64,000 bases of DNA, taken from contig NZ_PDOD01000005.1 of NCBI RefSeq assembly GCF_003226325.1, forward strand, positions 1 to 64,000, in the 5' to 3' direction. The DNA comes from Salipaludibacillus keqinensis (GTDB taxonomy: Bacteria; Bacillota; Bacilli; Bacillales; Salisediminibacteriaceae). The stretch's first letter is position 1; each line of letters starts with the position of its first letter. The notes under the pieces are model-generated. The model did not search any database and was not told the DNA's origin. It was given only the letters and a program-made list of their open reading frames with translations. Both the position numbers and the translations under genes were made by a program. Positions 20,404-31,401 of the stretch are shown here, piece after piece.

Positions 20404-20540
20404 TCATACCGTAGACAGCAGGGGCTTAAGTAGCTTAATATCCTGCCGAGGTTTGTAGCGTCGAAGACCTATGTTCTCATAGGGAATAGATTATACTGCC
20501 TCCATGTGTCTACACATGGAGGCTTTTATATGGCTTGCAA
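20404..20540 (+). promoter_or_regulatory. L10 (rplJ) leader
   Basis: This leader matches the Bacillota L10 leader in arrangement: a GCAGG (20418-20422)/CCTGC (20442-20446) stem, a middle variable helix, then an intrinsic terminator at 20498-20528. The L10-L12 complex binds such RNA and limits its own synthesis. Family identity is recognised from sequence and context, not from a covariance search. Confidence 0.82.
20498..20528 (+). terminator. L10-leader terminator
   Basis: GCCTCCATGTG pairs perfectly with CACATGGAGGC over a four-base loop and is followed by TTTT. It would act as the attenuator of rplJ-rplL. Confidence 0.85.
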
Positions 20541-20574
20541 ACGGTATGAATAATCTTTAATGGGAGGTGTCAGA

Positions 20575-21075
20575 ATGAGCACAGTGATTGAAAAGAAAGG
20601 TCAAGTTGTTGACGAAATTGCTACGAAGCTTAAAGAAAGTCAATCTACGATCGTCGTTGATTACCGTGGGTTGAATGTTTCTGAAGTAACTGAACTTCGT
20701 AAGGAGCTTCGTGAAGCCAATATAGACTTTAAAGTTTACAAAAACTCCATGGTTCGTCGTGCTACAGAAGCGACGGAATTGCAAGGAATTGATGAGCAAC
20801 TCGTTGGTCCAACTGCAATTGCTTTCTGTAACGATGACGTGATTGCTCCTGCTAAGATTCTTAACAACTTCGCTAAGAAACATGAAGCTTTAGAACTTAA
20901 AGCAGGGATTATCGAAGGTAAGGTTGTTTCCTTAGACGAAGTCAAGGCTCTTGCAACTCTTCCATCACGCGATGGTTTGTTGTCTATGCTTTGCAACGTT
21001 ATGCAAGCTCCAATCCGCAACTTCGCATTGGCTACAAAAGCCGTTGCAGAACAAAAAGAAGAACAAGGTGCGTAA
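20575..21075 (+). CDS. rplJ: 50S ribosomal protein L10
   Basis: L10 anchors the L12 dimers of the ribosomal stalk and represses its own mRNA through the leader. The start ATG 20575 ([16 protein letters not shown]) follows GGAGGTG; the ATG at 20560 overlaps that site. The 166 residues contain [20 protein letters not shown] and a C-terminal L12-binding helix. It precedes rplL. Confidence 0.96.
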   Translation: MSTVIEKKGQVVDEIATKLKESQSTIVVDYRGLNVSEVTELRKELREANIDFKVYKNSMVRRATEATELQGIDEQLVGPTAIAFCNDDVIAPAKILNNFAKKHEALELKAGIIEGKVVSLDEVKALATLPSRDGLLSMLCNVMQAPIRNFALATKAVAEQKEEQGA

Positions 21076-21134
21076 TTACACCTTTCCAAATCAGTGCCTG
21101 ACGGCATAATAAAATTTATAGGAGGAATTTAATC

Positions 21135-21497
21135 ATGACAAAGCAAGAAATGGTCGACGCGATTAAAGAAATGTCAGTATTAGAATTAAATGATTTAGTA
21201 AAAGCAATTGAGGAAGAATTCGGCGTTACTGCTGCAGCACCAGTTGCAGTTGCAGGCGGTGGCGGAGAAGAAGCTGCTGAAGAGCAAACTGAATTCGATG
21301 TAGTACTTGAATCAGCTGGATCTTCTAAGATCGGTGTAATCAAAGTAGTTCGTGAAATCACAGGTCTTGGCCTTAAAGATGCAAAAGCACTAGTTGACGG
21401 CGCTCCAGCTGCTGTTAAAGAGGGCGTAGACAAAGCTGAAGCTGAAGAAATTCAAGGTAAGCTTGAAGAAGCAGGAGCTTCTGTAAAAGTTAAGTAA
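21135..21497 (+). CDS. rplL: 50S ribosomal protein L7/L12
   Basis: L12 is the flexible stalk protein that recruits translation factors. The 120-residue sequence has an N-terminal dimerisation helix, an alanine/glycine-rich hinge (near 36-50) and the factor-binding C-terminal domain with [26 protein letters not shown] precedes the ATG. A strong terminator follows. Confidence 0.97.
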   Translation: MTKQEMVDAIKEMSVLELNDLVKAIEEEFGVTAAAPVAVAGGGGEEAAEEQTEFDVVLESAGSSKIGVIKVVREITGLGLKDAKALVDGAPAAVKEGVDKAEAEEIQGKLEEAGASVKVK

Positions 21498-21512
21498 TTC
21501 TAAAACAATATG

Positions 21513-21545
21513 AAAACTCGCTTTGGATGCCAAAGCGAGTTTTCT
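21513..21545 (+). terminator. Terminator after rplL
   Basis: A 14-bp perfect stem, AAAACTCGCTTTGG with CCAAAGCGAGTTTT, closes on ATG and ends in T-rich DNA. Confidence 0.92.
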
Positions 21546-21617
21546 TTATAACTAAAATGATTACACCACTGCATTGTTTGAATGTTGCTACCATGTGTAG
21601 AAAGGAAGTTGACACCT

Positions 21618-22223
21618 GTGTCTGATCATTATTTTTCAGAAAAGCCGAAAATTAAAAGCGGGAAAAAGCAAATTAACGAAGAAATTCATGGTCATTCGTT
21701 TGATTTCCATGTAGATCATGGGGTATTTTCGAAAGGTGGCATGGATTTCGGTACACGTTTGTTGATAGAAACATACCAAGAGCCAGAAATAACTGGATCG
21801 ATCGCTGATGTAGGTTGCGGTTGGGGGCCCATAGGTATTTCCCTTGCCAAGACCAACCCTGATAGACATGTGTACATGGTTGATATTAATGAGCGGTCAG
21901 TAGAATTATCAAGAGAAAATGTACGATTAAACGGTGTGGGAAATGTAACGGTGGCGCAAAACAATATATTAGATGGTTTTGATACGATTGATTTTGCGGC
22001 AGTGGTCACAAATCCACCTATTAGGGCAGGTAAAGATGTCGTTTTCTCCATTTACGAACAAGCGAAACGTGTATTGAAGCAGCACGGGGAAATATGGATT
22101 GTGATTCAAAAGAAACAAGGTGCTGCATCCACGCAGCGGAAACTTGTTGAGTTAGGTTTTGAAGTCACTGTGGAAAACAAACAAAAAGGATATTTCATCT
22201 TCCGTGGAAAAAAGATTGACTAG
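21618..22223 (+). CDS. ybxB: RsmC-like rRNA methyltransferase (YbxB family)
   Basis: This 201-residue class I SAM-dependent methyltransferase has the glycine loop VGCGWGPIGISLAK (about 63-76), a motif II acidic residue in MVDINERS, and the catalytic TNPPIRAGK. It belongs to the RsmC/RsmD group that methylates guanine N2 in rRNA; the target base is inferred. I chose GTG 21618 (after AAAGGAAG). A TTG at 21582 would add twelve non-conserved residues. Position between rplL and rpoB is conserved in Bacillus. Confidence 0.88.
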   Translation: MSDHYFSEKPKIKSGKKQINEEIHGHSFDFHVDHGVFSKGGMDFGTRLLIETYQEPEITGSIADVGCGWGPIGISLAKTNPDRHVYMVDINERSVELSRENVRLNGVGNVTVAQNNILDGFDTIDFAAVVTNPPIRAGKDVVFSIYEQAKRVLKQHGEIWIVIQKKQGAASTQRKLVELGFEVTVENKQKGYFIFRGKKID

Positions 22224-22682
22224 TCCTTTTAGTTGTGTTAGTGTTATTTAATGCGTATGAACATGGAAAATGATAATAGGGCTCTTATGCTCTATTCGTG
22301 ATTAATGCTTGAACTAGGTGTGGTTTCAGAGACTTGAATAAGAGTTGAATAAAAGGAAGTGTATAGAAAAAGGGTGAATTGGACAAACTATGAACGTCTT
22401 TTATGTATGAAACATATAGAAGACTTACAGCCCTTTTTTTCTTTATTTTCATTTGAAAAAAAGAACTTCTCAGATTTATGTATTTTGGCTTTCTATTCTA
22501 CTTCATTCTATATAGTTTCTAAGAAACCTTTTTTAGTTTCAAGATTTCACTCATTTTTCATAATGAGAAACGGAGTATGTTTTACAAAGCAAGGTTAAAT
22601 TACGTATCTGTCAAAGGATTTCTGCATCTACTCCATGCGGTCCTTTTGATGATAAAAACGTTAGGTTTGAGGGGTGAATGAG
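22216..22682 (+). promoter_or_regulatory. rpoB leader and gap, with terminators and hairpin
   Basis: No gene lies in this roughly 460-base gap. A possible promoter, TTGACT (22216-22221) with TAGTGT (22239-22244) and a 17-bp spacer, overlaps the ybxB stop. AAAAAGGG (22367) can pair with GCCCTTTTTT (22430-22439) around an inner stem, making an intrinsic terminator. A small GTTTC-TAA-GAAAC hairpin at 22515-22527 is followed by six T residues. Nearer rpoB, CAAAGGA (22612-22618) pairs with TCCTTTTG, with TGCAT/ATGCG inside. The arrangement suggests attenuation of rpoBC. Confidence 0.55.
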
Positions 22683-25600
22683 TTGACAGGTCAACTAGTT
22701 CAGTATGGACGCCACCGCCAGAGAAGAAGTTATGCGCGAATTAATGAAGTTTTGGATCTTCCGAACTTAATTGAAATTCAAACAGCTTCTTATCAATGGT
22801 TTCTTGATGAGGGTATTCGCGAGATGTTTCAAGACATCTCACCAATTGAAGATTTTACAGGGAATTTAGTTCTTGAGTTTATTGATTACAGCTTAGGAGA
22901 TCCGAAATATCCTGTAGATGAATCTAAGGAACGGGATGTAACTTATTCTGCGCCGCTTCGCGTGAAAGTCCGACTTATTAACAAGGAGACGGGCGAAGTA
23001 AAAGAACAAGAAGTGTTTATGGGAGACTTTCCTCTCATGACCGACACGGGTACATTCGTTATTAACGGTGCGGAACGTGTTATCGTTTCACAGCTTGTTC
23101 GATCACCAAGTGTGTACTTTAGTGAGAAGATGGATAAAAACGGAAAGCGAGGCTTTACAACGACGGTTATTCCAAACCGTGGTGCCTGGCTGGAACTTGA
23201 AACCGATGCGAAAGATGTCGTGTATGTACGAATCGACCGTACACGTAAAATACCTGCAACGGTTTTATTACGTGCGCTTGGATTTGGCACTGATCAAGAG
23301 ATCATTGACTTACTAGGAGAAGATGAATATTTACGTAATACGCTTGAAAAAGATAATACAGATAGCTCTGAAAAAGCGCTTCTTGAAATCTACGAGCGTC
23401 TGCGACCAGGAGAACCTCCTACAGTAGAAAGCGCCAAGAATTTGCTTGAATCTCGCTTTTTTGATCCAAAGCGATATGACTTAGCAAATGTAGGTCGCTA
23501 TAAGATGAATAAGAAACTCCATATTAAAAATCGATTGTTCAATCAAATTTTAGCTGAAACATTAGTAGACCCTGAAACTGGGGAAATTCTAGCTGAAGAA
23601 GGTTCATTGATCGATCGTCGATTGCTTGACAAACTCATCCCTTATTTAGAGAACGATGTAGGTTTCCGCCATATTAATTTACAAGGTGGGGTCATCGATG
23701 ATGAAGAGGTAGAGTTGCAGTCTGTGATGATCTATTCACAAAAACAAAATGAACAAGATCAACCGATTAAAGTCATTGCCAATGGTCAGATTGATAAAAA
23801 GATTAAGAATATCACTCCTGCTGATATCATCTCATCAGTTAGTTATTTCTTTAATCTCCTCCATGGAGTAGGAAATACAGATGATATTGACCACTTAGGG
23901 AATCGTCGCCTTCGTTCAGTAGGTGAACTGTTGCAAAATCAGTTCCGTATTGGGTTGTCCCGAATGGAGCGTGTTGTTCGTGAACGTATGTCTATTCAAG
24001 ATGCTAACATGATTACACCGCAGGCTTTGATTAATATCAGACCAGTTATTGCGTCTATTAAAGAGTTCTTCGGTAGTTCTCAGCTTTCACAGTTTATGGA
24101 CCAAACGAACCCATTAGCAGAATTGACGCATAAACGTCGTTTATCTGCACTTGGACCCGGTGGTCTAACTCGTGAGCGAGCAGGGTTTGAAGTCCGTGAC
24201 GTTCACTATTCCCACTATGGTCGTATGTGTCCGATTGAAACGCCGGAAGGACCGAACATCGGTTTAATTAACTCCTTATCCAGTTTTGCAAAAGTGAATC
24301 AATTTGGCTTTATTGAATCACCTTACCGTAAAGTGGATCACGAATCTGGAAAGGTTTCTGAACAAGTCGATTATTTAACTGCTGACGAAGAAGATAACTA
24401 CGTGGTTGCTCAAGCCAACGCGAAACTAGATGACGATGGTTCATTTACTGACGAAAATATCATCTGTCGTTTCCGTGGGGAGAACATCATTGTTCCTCGT
24501 GATCGAGTTGATTACATGGACGTTTCTCCGAAGCAAGTCGTATCAGCTGCAACAGCTTGTATTCCTTTCTTGGAAAACGATGACTCTAACCGTGCTTTAA
24601 TGGGAGCAAACATGCAGCGTCAAGCTGTTCCACTTCTTGAACCAAGATCACCACTTGTTGGAACGGGAATGGAATATGTTTCTGCAAAAGATTCTGGTGC
24701 AGCAATTGTTGCTAAAGATCGAGGTCGTGTTGAAAGTGTGACGGCTAAACATGTGGACATTCGTGTCATTGAAGAAGTAAACGGTAAAGAAGTTGAAGGG
24801 AACGTTCAGCGATATAATTTAATGAAATTTGAACGATCTAACCAAGGGACTTGTTACAACCAGCGCCCAATCGTAAGAGAAGGCATGGTTGTCGATAAAG
24901 GAGAAATCCTTGCTGACGGTTCTTCTATGGAAAAGGGTGAAATGGCACTTGGACAAAATGTTCTAGTCGGATTTATGACCTGGGATGGTTATAACTATGA
25001 GGATGCGATCATTTTAAGTGAACGTCTTGTAAAAGACGATGTTTATACCTCTATTCATATTGAAGAATATGAGTCAGAAGCACGAGACACAAAGTTAGGT
25101 CCTGAAGAAATTACCCGCGATATCCCCAATGTAGGGGAAGACGCTTTAAGAAACTTAGATGAGCGCGGTATTATCCGAGTCGGTGCAGAAGTTAAGGATG
25201 GAGACATTCTAGTAGGTAAAGTTACACCTAAAGGGGTAACGGAGTTAACTGCTGAAGAGCGTCTTCTACACGCGATTTTTGGAGAAAAAGCCCGTGAAGT
25301 TCGAGATACTTCCTTACGTTCTCCGCACGGTGGAGATGGAATTGTTCTTGACGTGAAAGTATTTAACCGTGAAGACGGTGACGAACTACCACCAGGCGTG
25401 AATCAGCTCGTTCGTGTTTATATCGTTCAAAAGCGTAAAATTCATGAAGGGGATAAAATGGCCGGTCGACATGGTAATAAAGGTGTTATTTCACGTATTC
25501 TTCCGGAAGAAGATATGCCTTATTTACCAGATGGAACACCGATCGACATTATGCTTAACCCTCTAGGGGTTCCCTCCCGTATGAATATCGGACAAGTGCT

Positions 25601-26228
25601 AGAGTTACACATGGGTATGGCCGCTAGACAATTAGGGATCCATATTGCTACTCCAGTATTTGACGGTGCCAGAGAAGAAGATGTATGGAGCACAATTGAA
25701 GAGTCAGGGATGTCACGAGATGGTAAGACTGTCCTATATGACGGTCGTTCAGGCGAACCGTTTGACAACCGTGTATCTGTTGGGGTCATGTACATGATCA
25801 AGCTAGCTCACATGGTTGATGACAAACTTCATGCGCGTTCTACTGGTCCTTACTCATTGGTTACGCAACAACCGTTGGGTGGTAAAGCTCAATTTGGTGG
25901 ACAGCGTTTCGGTGAAATGGAAGTATGGGCACTGGAAGCTTATGGTGCAGCTTATACTTTACAAGAGATCTTAACCGTGAAGTCAGACGACACAATCGGG
26001 CGTGTGAAAACGTATGAAGCGATTGTTAAAGGTGAAAATGTACCAGAACCAGGTGTTCCAGAATCATTTAAGGTTCTAATTAAAGAGCTCCAAAGTTTAG
26101 GTATGGACGTGAAAATGCTCTCAAGTAACGATGAAGAAATTGACATGCTTGAGATGGATGACGAGGAAGACCAATCCAATGATAAATTGAATTTAAACTT
26201 GGAGTCCAGTGGAGAAACGAACGGGTAA
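22683..26228 (+). CDS. rpoB: RNA polymerase beta subunit
   Basis: RpoB forms one jaw of the RNA polymerase active-centre channel. I place the start at TTG 22683 ([11 protein letters not shown]), as in B. subtilis, after GAGGGGTG. The GTG at 22674 overlaps that site. The 1181-residue chain has [27 protein letters not shown] and [11 protein letters not shown]. The rifampicin cluster carries the wild-type Gln, Asp, His, Arg and Ser residues, so no classical resistance change is visible. The C-terminus is acidic. rpoC follows after a 36-bp gap. Confidence 0.98.
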   Translation: MTGQLVQYGRHRQRRSYARINEVLDLPNLIEIQTASYQWFLDEGIREMFQDISPIEDFTGNLVLEFIDYSLGDPKYPVDESKERDVTYSAPLRVKVRLINKETGEVKEQEVFMGDFPLMTDTGTFVINGAERVIVSQLVRSPSVYFSEKMDKNGKRGFTTTVIPNRGAWLELETDAKDVVYVRIDRTRKIPATVLLRALGFGTDQEIIDLLGEDEYLRNTLEKDNTDSSEKALLEIYERLRPGEPPTVESAKNLLESRFFDPKRYDLANVGRYKMNKKLHIKNRLFNQILAETLVDPETGEILAEEGSLIDRRLLDKLIPYLENDVGFRHINLQGGVIDDEEVELQSVMIYSQKQNEQDQPIKVIANGQIDKKIKNITPADIISSVSYFFNLLHGVGNTDDIDHLGNRRLRSVGELLQNQFRIGLSRMERVVRERMSIQDANMITPQALINIRPVIASIKEFFGSSQLSQFMDQTNPLAELTHKRRLSALGPGGLTRERAGFEVRDVHYSHYGRMCPIETPEGPNIGLINSLSSFAKVNQFGFIESPYRKVDHESGKVSEQVDYLTADEEDNYVVAQANAKLDDDGSFTDENIICRFRGENIIVPRDRVDYMDVSPKQVVSAATACIPFLENDDSNRALMGANMQRQAVPLLEPRSPLVGTGMEYVSAKDSGAAIVAKDRGRVESVTAKHVDIRVIEEVNGKEVEGNVQRYNLMKFERSNQGTCYNQRPIVREGMVVDKGEILADGSSMEKGEMALGQNVLVGFMTWDGYNYEDAIILSERLVKDDVYTSIHIEEYESEARDTKLGPEEITRDIPNVGEDALRNLDERGIIRVGAEVKDGDILVGKVTPKGVTELTAEERLLHAIFGEKAREVRDTSLRSPHGGDGIVLDVKVFNREDGDELPPGVNQLVRVYIVQKRKIHEGDKMAGRHGNKGVISRILPEEDMPYLPDGTPIDIMLNPLGVPSRMNIGQVLELHMGMAARQLGIHIATPVFDGAREEDVWSTIEESGMSRDGKTVLYDGRSGEPFDNRVSVGVMYMIKLAHMVDDKLHARSTGPYSLVTQQPLGGKAQFGGQRFGEMEVWALEAYGAAYTLQEILTVKSDDTIGRVKTYEAIVKGENVPEPGVPESFKVLIKELQSLGMDVKMLSSNDEEIDMLEMDDEEDQSNDKLNLNLESSGETNG

Positions 26229-26264
26229 CGGAAGAACTTGAATGTTGAAAGGGAGGTTAGCCCC

Positions 26265-29200
26265 TTGATAGATGTGAATAATTTTGAATATATGAAAATA
26301 GGTCTCGCATCTTCAGACAAGATTCGCTCTTGGTCTCGAGGAGAAGTGAAGAAGCCTGAAACGATTAACTATCGTACGCTTAAGCCTGAGAAAGACGGCT
26401 TGTTCTGTGAGCGCATTTTCGGTCCTACAAAGGACTGGGAGTGCCATTGCGGAAAGTATAAAAGAGTTCGATACAAAGGTGTCGTATGTGACAGATGTGG
26501 AGTCGAAGTAACGAGAGCCAAGGTTCGTCGCGAACGAATGGGACACATTGAGTTAGCGGCTCCAGTCTCACATATTTGGTACTTTAAAGGGATTCCAAGT
26601 CGAATGGGACTCGTGCTGGATATGTCTCCTCGTTCATTGGAAGAAGTGATTTACTTTGCTTCTTATGTTGTCACTGATACAGGTGATACGCCTCTTGAGT
26701 TGAAACAACTTCTCTCTGAAAAGGAGTATCGTGCCTATCGTGATAAGTACGGTCGATCCTTCTCAGCTCAAATGGGTGCAGAGGCTATTCGTAAGCTACT
26801 TGAAGATATCGATTTAGATAAAGAAGCAAACCTTCTGAAAGAAGAACTGGAAACAGCTCAAGGTCAACGACGTACAAGAGCGATTAAGCGTCTGGAAGTA
26901 CTTGAAGCGTTCCGTCATTCTGGTAATGATCCATCATGGATGGTGTTGGATGTTCTTCCGGTTATCCCTCCGGAACTCCGTCCGATGGTGCAGTTAGATG
27001 GAGGGCGTTTTGCTACATCTGATTTAAATGACCTTTATCGTCGTGTAATTAACCGTAACAATCGACTTAAGCGATTATTAGACTTAGGTGCACCAAATAT
27101 TATCGTGCAGAACGAAAAACGTATGCTTCAAGAAGCTGTCGATGCACTGATTGATAATGGACGTCGCGGTCGTCCAGTTACTGGACCAGGAAACCGTCCA
27201 TTGAAATCTCTTTCTCATATGCTAAAAGGAAAGCAAGGGCGTTTCCGTCAAAACCTATTAGGTAAACGTGTTGACTATTCCGGTCGTTCCGTTATCGTTG
27301 TAGGGCCTCACTTGAAGATGTACCAATGTGGTCTGCCTAAAGAAATGGCTCTAGAGTTATTTAAGCCTTTCGTAATGAAAGAACTAGTGAGCAAAGGGTT
27401 GGCACACAATATTAAGAGTGCTAAACGTAAAGTCGAACGGGTACACCCAGAAGTTTGGGACGTTCTTGAAGAAGTTATTCGTGAGCACCCCGTTCTGTTA
27501 AACCGTGCGCCTACGTTACACAGACTAGGTATTCAAGCCTTTGAACCGACCCTCGTTGAAGGTCGCGCCATTAAGCTTCATCCACTAGTTTGTACAGCAT
27601 ACAACGCTGATTTTGATGGTGACCAAATGGCTGTGCATGTTCCGTTATCTGCTGAAGCACAAGCCGAATCACGTTTGTTAATGCTTGCAGCGCAAAACAT
27701 CTTGAACCCTAAGGATGGAAAGCCAGTTGTTACACCATCTCAAGATATGGTATTAGGTAACTACTACTTAACCCTTGAGAGAAAAGGTGCTGTTGGTGAA
27801 GGGAACATCTACAACAATCCTAACGAAGCTTTAACAGCTTATCAAAATGGATATGTCCACCTTCATACGAGAGTGGCTGTACCGGTTTCATCTCTGAATA
27901 AATCAAATTTCAAAGATGAGTTTGAAGATCACTTGATTCTTACATCTGTTGGTAAAATTATCTTCAATGAAATTTTGCCGGAATCATTCCCATACATGAA
28001 TGAACCGTCATTAGAGAATCTTGAGATTGAAACACCGGATAAATATTTTGTCCCATTTGGTACCGATGTGAAAAAAGAAGTTGAACAAAGAGATCTCGTC
28101 CTTCCATTTAAAAAAGGTTTCTTAGGAGACATCATCGCAGAAGTATTTAAGAAATTTAAGATTTCTGAAACCTCTGTTATGTTGGATAAAATGAAGGATC
28201 TCGGTTTTTATCATTCAACAAGAGCTGGTATCACCATTGGAGTTTCTGACATTGTCGTATTAAAAGACAAACAAGATATTCTCGATGATGGGGAAGAAAA
28301 AGTTCAGCGAGTAATGAAACAATTCCGTCGCGGTCTCATAACTGAAGAGGAACGTTATGACAAAGTCATTGAAATTTGGAGTAAATCTAAAGATGTGATT
28401 CAACAGAAATTGTTGAGCACGCTTGATAAAACTAACCCTATCTTCATGATGAGTGATTCCGGAGCCCGTGGTAACGCTTCGAACTTTACTCAACTTGCGG
28501 GTATGCGTGGACTGATGGCCAATCCATCTGGTCGAATCATAGAACTCCCGATCAAATCGAGTTTCCGTGAAGGTTTAACTGTACTAGAGTACTTTATCTC
28601 TACTCACGGTGCGCGTAAAGGTCTTGCAGATACCGCACTTAAGACAGCCGATTCTGGTTATCTAACTCGTCGCCTCGTAGACGTTGCACAAGATGTCATC
28701 GTTCGTGAAGATGATTGTGGAACAGATCGAGGACTTGTGGTAAAAGCGATTAAAGAAGGCAACGAAGTGATTGAAAGTCTTTACGATCGACTAGTAGGGC
28801 GTGTATCATTCCAACGTATCTATCACCCTGAAACGAATGATGTTCTTGCTGAGCGTAATCAAGATATTACCGAAGACATGGCAAAAACGATTGAAGATTC
28901 AGGTATCGAAACTGTCTTGATTCGATCTGCTTTCACTTGTGACTCTAAACACGGTGTGTGTAAGAAGTGTTACGGACGAAACTTGGCTACAGGTTCAGAG
29001 GTTGAAGTAGGCGAGGCTGTTGGAATCATTGCCGCACAATCTATCGGTGAACCAGGTACTCAGTTAACAATGCGTACGTTCCATACAGGTGGAGTTGCCG
29101 GTGATGATATTACTCAAGGTTTACCAAGAATTCAAGAAGTATTTGAAGCTCGTAATCCAAAAGGTTTAGCGATCATCTCTGAAATTGAAGGGAAAGTCAT

Positions 29201-29873
29201 TGAAATTAAAGATGTGAATGACAAGAAAGAGATTGTTGTTCAAGGTGCGATTGAAACAAGAAGCTATCCAACGCTTTACGGCTCAAGGCTGAAAGTGAAT
29301 ATCGGTGATGAAGTAAAACCAGGTGAAGAACTAACAGAAGGTTCTATTGACCCTAAGGAATTATTAATCGTATCTGGTGTTCAGGGCGTTCAAGAATATC
29401 TCCTCCGTGAGGTTCAAAAAGTATACCGCATGCAAGGGGTAGAAATTGGAGATAAGCACGTAGAGGTAATGGTTCGTCAAATGATGAGGAAGATTCGCGT
29501 CATTGACGCCGGGGATACTAACGTATTACCAGGGTCTCTTGTAGAAATCCATCAGTTCAACGAAGCGAACCGTGATATCCTTCTAAGAAATGGCCGTCCA
29601 GCTTCTGGTCGTCCGGTATTATTGGGGATCACTAAAGCATCTCTTGAAACAGATTCCTTCTTATCTGCCGCATCATTCCAAGAAACAACAAGAGTTCTTA
29701 CTGATGCAGCAATCAAAGGTAAACGTGATGAGCTTGTGGGTCTGAAAGAAAATGTTATTATCGGTAAGTTGGTTCCTGCAGGTACAGGTATGCAACGATA
29801 CCGTCAAATGGCTGCTGCTGACTCAGAAGAAAAACAAGAAAAGACAGTTGAACAAGTAACTGTACAAGAATAA
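26265..29873 (+). CDS. rpoC: RNA polymerase beta' subunit
   Basis: RpoC carries the catalytic Mg2+ site. The start TTG 26265 ([10 protein letters not shown]) follows GGGAGG by 8 bases; an ATG-like start upstream at 26238 is not conserved. The 1202 residues include the N-terminal zinc ribbon (CHCGKYKRV and CDRCGVEV), the active-site NADFDGDQM, the trigger-loop region around [20 protein letters not shown], and a second cysteine cluster at CKKC. Together with rpoB it forms a co-transcribed pair. Confidence 0.98.
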   Translation: MIDVNNFEYMKIGLASSDKIRSWSRGEVKKPETINYRTLKPEKDGLFCERIFGPTKDWECHCGKYKRVRYKGVVCDRCGVEVTRAKVRRERMGHIELAAPVSHIWYFKGIPSRMGLVLDMSPRSLEEVIYFASYVVTDTGDTPLELKQLLSEKEYRAYRDKYGRSFSAQMGAEAIRKLLEDIDLDKEANLLKEELETAQGQRRTRAIKRLEVLEAFRHSGNDPSWMVLDVLPVIPPELRPMVQLDGGRFATSDLNDLYRRVINRNNRLKRLLDLGAPNIIVQNEKRMLQEAVDALIDNGRRGRPVTGPGNRPLKSLSHMLKGKQGRFRQNLLGKRVDYSGRSVIVVGPHLKMYQCGLPKEMALELFKPFVMKELVSKGLAHNIKSAKRKVERVHPEVWDVLEEVIREHPVLLNRAPTLHRLGIQAFEPTLVEGRAIKLHPLVCTAYNADFDGDQMAVHVPLSAEAQAESRLLMLAAQNILNPKDGKPVVTPSQDMVLGNYYLTLERKGAVGEGNIYNNPNEALTAYQNGYVHLHTRVAVPVSSLNKSNFKDEFEDHLILTSVGKIIFNEILPESFPYMNEPSLENLEIETPDKYFVPFGTDVKKEVEQRDLVLPFKKGFLGDIIAEVFKKFKISETSVMLDKMKDLGFYHSTRAGITIGVSDIVVLKDKQDILDDGEEKVQRVMKQFRRGLITEEERYDKVIEIWSKSKDVIQQKLLSTLDKTNPIFMMSDSGARGNASNFTQLAGMRGLMANPSGRIIELPIKSSFREGLTVLEYFISTHGARKGLADTALKTADSGYLTRRLVDVAQDVIVREDDCGTDRGLVVKAIKEGNEVIESLYDRLVGRVSFQRIYHPETNDVLAERNQDITEDMAKTIEDSGIETVLIRSAFTCDSKHGVCKKCYGRNLATGSEVEVGEAVGIIAAQSIGEPGTQLTMRTFHTGGVAGDDITQGLPRIQEVFEARNPKGLAIISEIEGKVIEIKDVNDKKEIVVQGAIETRSYPTLYGSRLKVNIGDEVKPGEELTEGSIDPKELLIVSGVQGVQEYLLREVQKVYRMQGVEIGDKHVEVMVRQMMRKIRVIDAGDTNVLPGSLVEIHQFNEANRDILLRNGRPASGRPVLLGITKASLETDSFLSAASFQETTRVLTDAAIKGKRDELVGLKENVIIGKLVPAGTGMQRYRQMAAADSEEKQEKTVEQVTVQE

Positions 29874-29886
29874 TTTGCAAAAACAG

Positions 29887-29915
29887 TTGACAGGCAACAA
29901 TCATGGTGGTACTAT
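29887..29915 (+). promoter_or_regulatory. Sigma-A promoter of the str operon
   Basis: A perfect TTGACA (29887-29892) is followed after 17 bp by TACTAT (29910-29915). It lies between rpoC and the L7Ae-like gene and would drive rplGB-rpsL-rpsG-fusA-tuf. Confidence 0.8.
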
Positions 29916-29956
29916 ATCCAAGTGTGCCAAATACCTGATGCTTTGGAGGATGACAA

Positions 29957-30205
29957 ATGTCTTATGATAAAGTAGCCCAGGCAGTTAACAAAGTCGTAGG
30001 CACTAAGCAGACATTAAAAGCACTGGAAAACGAGCAGGTTAAAGAACTGGTTGTTGCTGAAGATGCTGATCGCAAAGTTTTAGAAAAAGCTTTAGTGATC
30101 GCCCAAGGCAAAGGAGTTTCCGTTCATCCGGTAGACTCCATGAAAAAACTTGGTAAAGCATGCGGCATTGACGTAAATGCAGCAATCGTAGCTATTAAAA
30201 AGTAA
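29957..30205 (+). CDS. rplGB: L7Ae-family ribosome-associated protein
   Basis: This 82-residue protein (YbxF in B. subtilis) belongs to the L7Ae/L30e fold that binds kink-turn RNA. It shows ALENEQVKELVVAEDAD and LGKACGIDVNAAI. It sits first in the str operon, as in Bacillus, behind a GGAGGATG site. Binding to ribosomal or riboswitch kink-turns is inferred from the family. Confidence 0.9.
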   Translation: MSYDKVAQAVNKVVGTKQTLKALENEQVKELVVAEDADRKVLEKALVIAQGKGVSVHPVDSMKKLGKACGIDVNAAIVAIKK

Positions 30206-30206
30206 A

Positions 30207-30255
30207 AAAGTTTTTGCCAACGGCGCACGTCGTTGTTGGTGAAAACTTTCCTTTT
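30207..30255 (+). other. Long hairpin between rplGB and rpsL
   Basis: A 15-bp stem, AAAGTTTTTGCCAAC (30207-30221) with GTTGGTGAAAACTTT (30235-30249) and wobble pairs, holds a GC-rich loop and is followed by CCTTTT. It can work as a partial terminator or attenuator inside the str operon. Confidence 0.65.
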
Positions 30256-30319
30256 AGCCATTTATGAACCACCTGGACCAGTGGGCTTGAATATTTTAGA
30301 ACAGAAAGGAGGAAAAACC

Positions 30320-30733
30320 ATGCCTACAATTAACCAATTAGTACGTAAGGGTCGTCAATCAAAAATTCAAAAATCCGACTCTCCAGCTTTAAATAAAGGT
30401 TATAACAGCTTCAAAAAGCACCAGACTGATGAGGATTCTCCTCAAAAGCGCGGTGTTTGTACTCGTGTAGGTACGATGACACCAAAGAAACCGAACTCCG
30501 CACTTCGTAAATATGCTCGTGTTCGTTTGACGAATCAAATCGAAGTAACAGCATATATCCCAGGAATCGGACACAACCTTCAAGAGCACAGTGTTGTGTT
30601 GATCCGTGGAGGACGAGTAAAGGATTTACCGGGGGTTCGCTATCACATCGTACGTGGAGCACTTGATACTGCTGGTGTTGAAAACCGTAGACAAGGTCGT
30701 TCTAAGTATGGAACGAAACGTCCTAAGAAATAA
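30320..30733 (+). CDS. rpsL: 30S ribosomal protein S12
   Basis: S12 lines the decoding centre. I place the start at ATG 30320 ([12 protein letters not shown]) after AAAGGAGG, giving 137 residues. The conserved [11 protein letters not shown] carries the wild-type Lys near 42, and [10 protein letters not shown] the second Lys near 87, so no classical streptomycin-resistance change is visible. It precedes rpsG. Confidence 0.97.
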   Translation: MPTINQLVRKGRQSKIQKSDSPALNKGYNSFKKHQTDEDSPQKRGVCTRVGTMTPKKPNSALRKYARVRLTNQIEVTAYIPGIGHNLQEHSVVLIRGGRVKDLPGVRYHIVRGALDTAGVENRRQGRSKYGTKRPKK

Positions 30734-30797
30734 TAGAACGATGAACCACATTTGAGTGTGAGAGACACTCAACCAATATTTGAAAGGAGGGACTTCA

Positions 30798-31268
30798 ATG
30801 CCTCGTAAAGGACCTGTACCTCGTAGAGACGTGCTAGCTGATCCGATTTATCATTCTAAGCTAGTTACTCGTTTAATTAACCGCATCATGGAAGACGGTA
30901 AGAGAGGTAAAGCACAAACTATACTTTATAAAGCATTTGATCTTGTTCGCGAAAGAAGTGGCAATGATCCACAAGAAGTTTTCGAACAAGCATTAAAAAA
31001 TATCATGCCAGTACTTGAGGTTAAAGCACGCCGAGTAGGTGGAGCTAACTATCAAGTACCTATCGAAGTAAAACCTGAACGTCGTACGACTTTAGGACTT
31101 CGTTGGTTAGTAAGCTATGCTCGACTTCGTGGAGAAAAAACGATGGAAGAGCGCTTAGCTAATGAAATCATGGATGCAGCGAATAACACTGGTTCAGCTG
31201 TTAAGAAGCGTGAGGATACTCACAAAATGGCTGAAGCAAACAAAGCATTCGCTCACTATCGTTGGTAG
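30798..31268 (+). CDS. rpsG: 30S ribosomal protein S7
   Basis: S7 nucleates the 30S head. The 156-residue protein begins [18 protein letters not shown] and ends in the basic family tail [18 protein letters not shown] 30798 follows AAAGGAGGG. The gap after it carries a large hairpin before fusA. Confidence 0.97.
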   Translation: MPRKGPVPRRDVLADPIYHSKLVTRLINRIMEDGKRGKAQTILYKAFDLVRERSGNDPQEVFEQALKNIMPVLEVKARRVGGANYQVPIEVKPERRTTLGLRWLVSYARLRGEKTMEERLANEIMDAANNTGSAVKKREDTHKMAEANKAFAHYRW

Positions 31269-31300
31269 AATTCAACGAAAATATGATAAGTGCTTAATAT

Positions 31301-31362
31301 GTTAAGGCGGAATCAATTCAGACCGTTTACAATCGTGTTTGAATTGATTTGACCGCATTAAC
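31301..31362 (+). other. Large hairpin between rpsG and fusA
   Basis: The arm 31301-31323 pairs with 31337-31362: GTTAA with TTAAC, then GCGG with CCGC, then a 13-bp helix, interrupted by one mismatch and a three-base bulge. There is no T tract, so it is not a normal terminator. It may be a processing site, stability element or protein-binding site. Confidence 0.7.
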
Positions 31363-31401
31363 AACTATATATCTCGAAAAATAGGAAGGAGAAATTAACC
31401 A

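Noticed and set aside
22359-22598. A 79-residue reading frame in the rpoB leader
   Set aside because: It overlaps the terminator and hairpin region, has no ribosome site, and its composition (Phe- and Ser-rich) is not protein-like for this genome.
24060-24190. Possible rifampicin-resistance changes in rpoB
   Set aside because: The cluster around [10 protein letters not shown] and HKRRLSALG shows the wild-type residues.
30450-30650. Possible streptomycin-resistance changes in rpsL
   Set aside because: Both key lysines (TPKKPNS and RVKDLPG) are present.
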